The position numbers and the translations under genes are program-made. A model generated the notes under the pieces. The model did not search any database. It saw only the letters and a list, made by a program, of their open reading frames with translations, and was not told the DNA's origin. DNA of 6,473 nt, taken from CAZBUH01 sp964495095 (GTDB taxonomy: Bacteria; Bacillota; Clostridia; Oscillospirales; Oscillospiraceae). Shown piece by piece: positions 6,257 through 6,473 of the stretch. Within the stretch, counting starts at the first letter, position 1. Each line of letters opens with the position of its first letter. The stretch lies in NCBI GenBank assembly GCA_964495095.1, contig CAZBUH010000102.1, forward strand, positions 1 to 6,473, given 5' to 3'.

Positions 6257-6473
6257 GCAGCACGGGAGGATCACCCGAAACCGGCTTGCAAAGCAGCGTC
6301 AGGGGTCTCAGCGGCCACGATAAGCGTTATGCCGGGAAGGACGACCCGTGACGGTATCGTTATCCGGAATGCGGACAGCAAAAACGGCAGGACAAACTTC
6401 ATATCCCTGACGGAAAAGGGCTGCGGCATGTAGGAAAAGCTGTCGGAGCTTATGGAGAACGATCCCACAGTTG
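6255..6473 (+). pseudogene. Decayed MarR-family transcriptional regulator, partial
   Basis: The plus strand carries pieces of a MarR-type winged helix. RQHGRITRNRLAKQ (6255-6296) lies in one frame, resembling the helix before the recognition helix. SGVSAATISVM then GRTTRDGIVIRNADSKNGRTNFISLTEKG (6299-6421) lies in another, matching the recognition helix, wing and LTEKG block. The frame change is between about 6296 and 6302. Soon after LTEKG comes an in-frame TAG (6431-6433), beyond which the same frame goes on as EKLSELMENDPTV to the window edge, as an intact MarR would. The N-terminal dimerisation part is missing and is replaced by the IS110 fragment. Two independent lesions argue for real decay rather than a sequencing error. 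The family assignment is from motif memory. Confidence 0.6.

Overview
The window looks like a chromosomal segment of an anaerobic, fairly GC-rich Clostridia-type Firmicute (Oscillospiraceae/Lachnospiraceae-like is my guess). The reasons are a PurF of the Bacillus type with a short propeptide and four Fe-S cysteines, a diaminopimelate aminotransferase (DapL) route, strong purine-rich Shine-Dalgarno sites, and decayed IS110, XRE and MarR-type sequences that resemble those of gut Clostridia. No taxonomic marker is present, so this placement is inference.

Bases 1-5417 hold four intact, co-directional genes: purF (100-1470), dapF (1534-2310), dapL (2326-3540) and glmS (3582-5417). A good sigma-A-like promoter sits at 23-51 and a 44-base near-perfect palindrome, probably the terminator, at 5421-5464. 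The gaps are 63, 15 and 41 bases, so the four genes could be one transcript. DapL makes LL-diaminopimelate and DapF turns it into meso-diaminopimelate for peptidoglycan and lysine. GlmS makes glucosamine-6-phosphate, the entry point to UDP-GlcNAc and peptidoglycan sugars. PurF commits PRPP to purines. PurF and GlmS are both N-terminal-cysteine glutamine amidotransferases, so the cluster joins nitrogen assimilation to cell-wall precursor supply.

Bases 5465-5646 are non-coding, with a second hairpin that reads as a minus-strand terminator and a loose inverted repeat.

Bases 5647-6473 hold no intact gene. They are a patchwork of three broken genes joined end to end: a minus-strand XRE-type helix-turn-helix/zinc-ribbon protein with a one-base frameshift, a minus-strand internal fragment of an IS110-family transposase fused in frame to it, and a plus-strand MarR-like regulator with a frameshift and an in-frame stop that runs off the window. 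Isoleucine codon choice in the minus-strand remnants differs from that in purF, which fits an acquired origin.

I found no CRISPR array, tRNA, rRNA, recognisable riboswitch or convincing new system. The points most worth checking are the cysteine-rich loop in DapL, the altered N-terminal motif of DapF, and the fusion of remnants at the right end.
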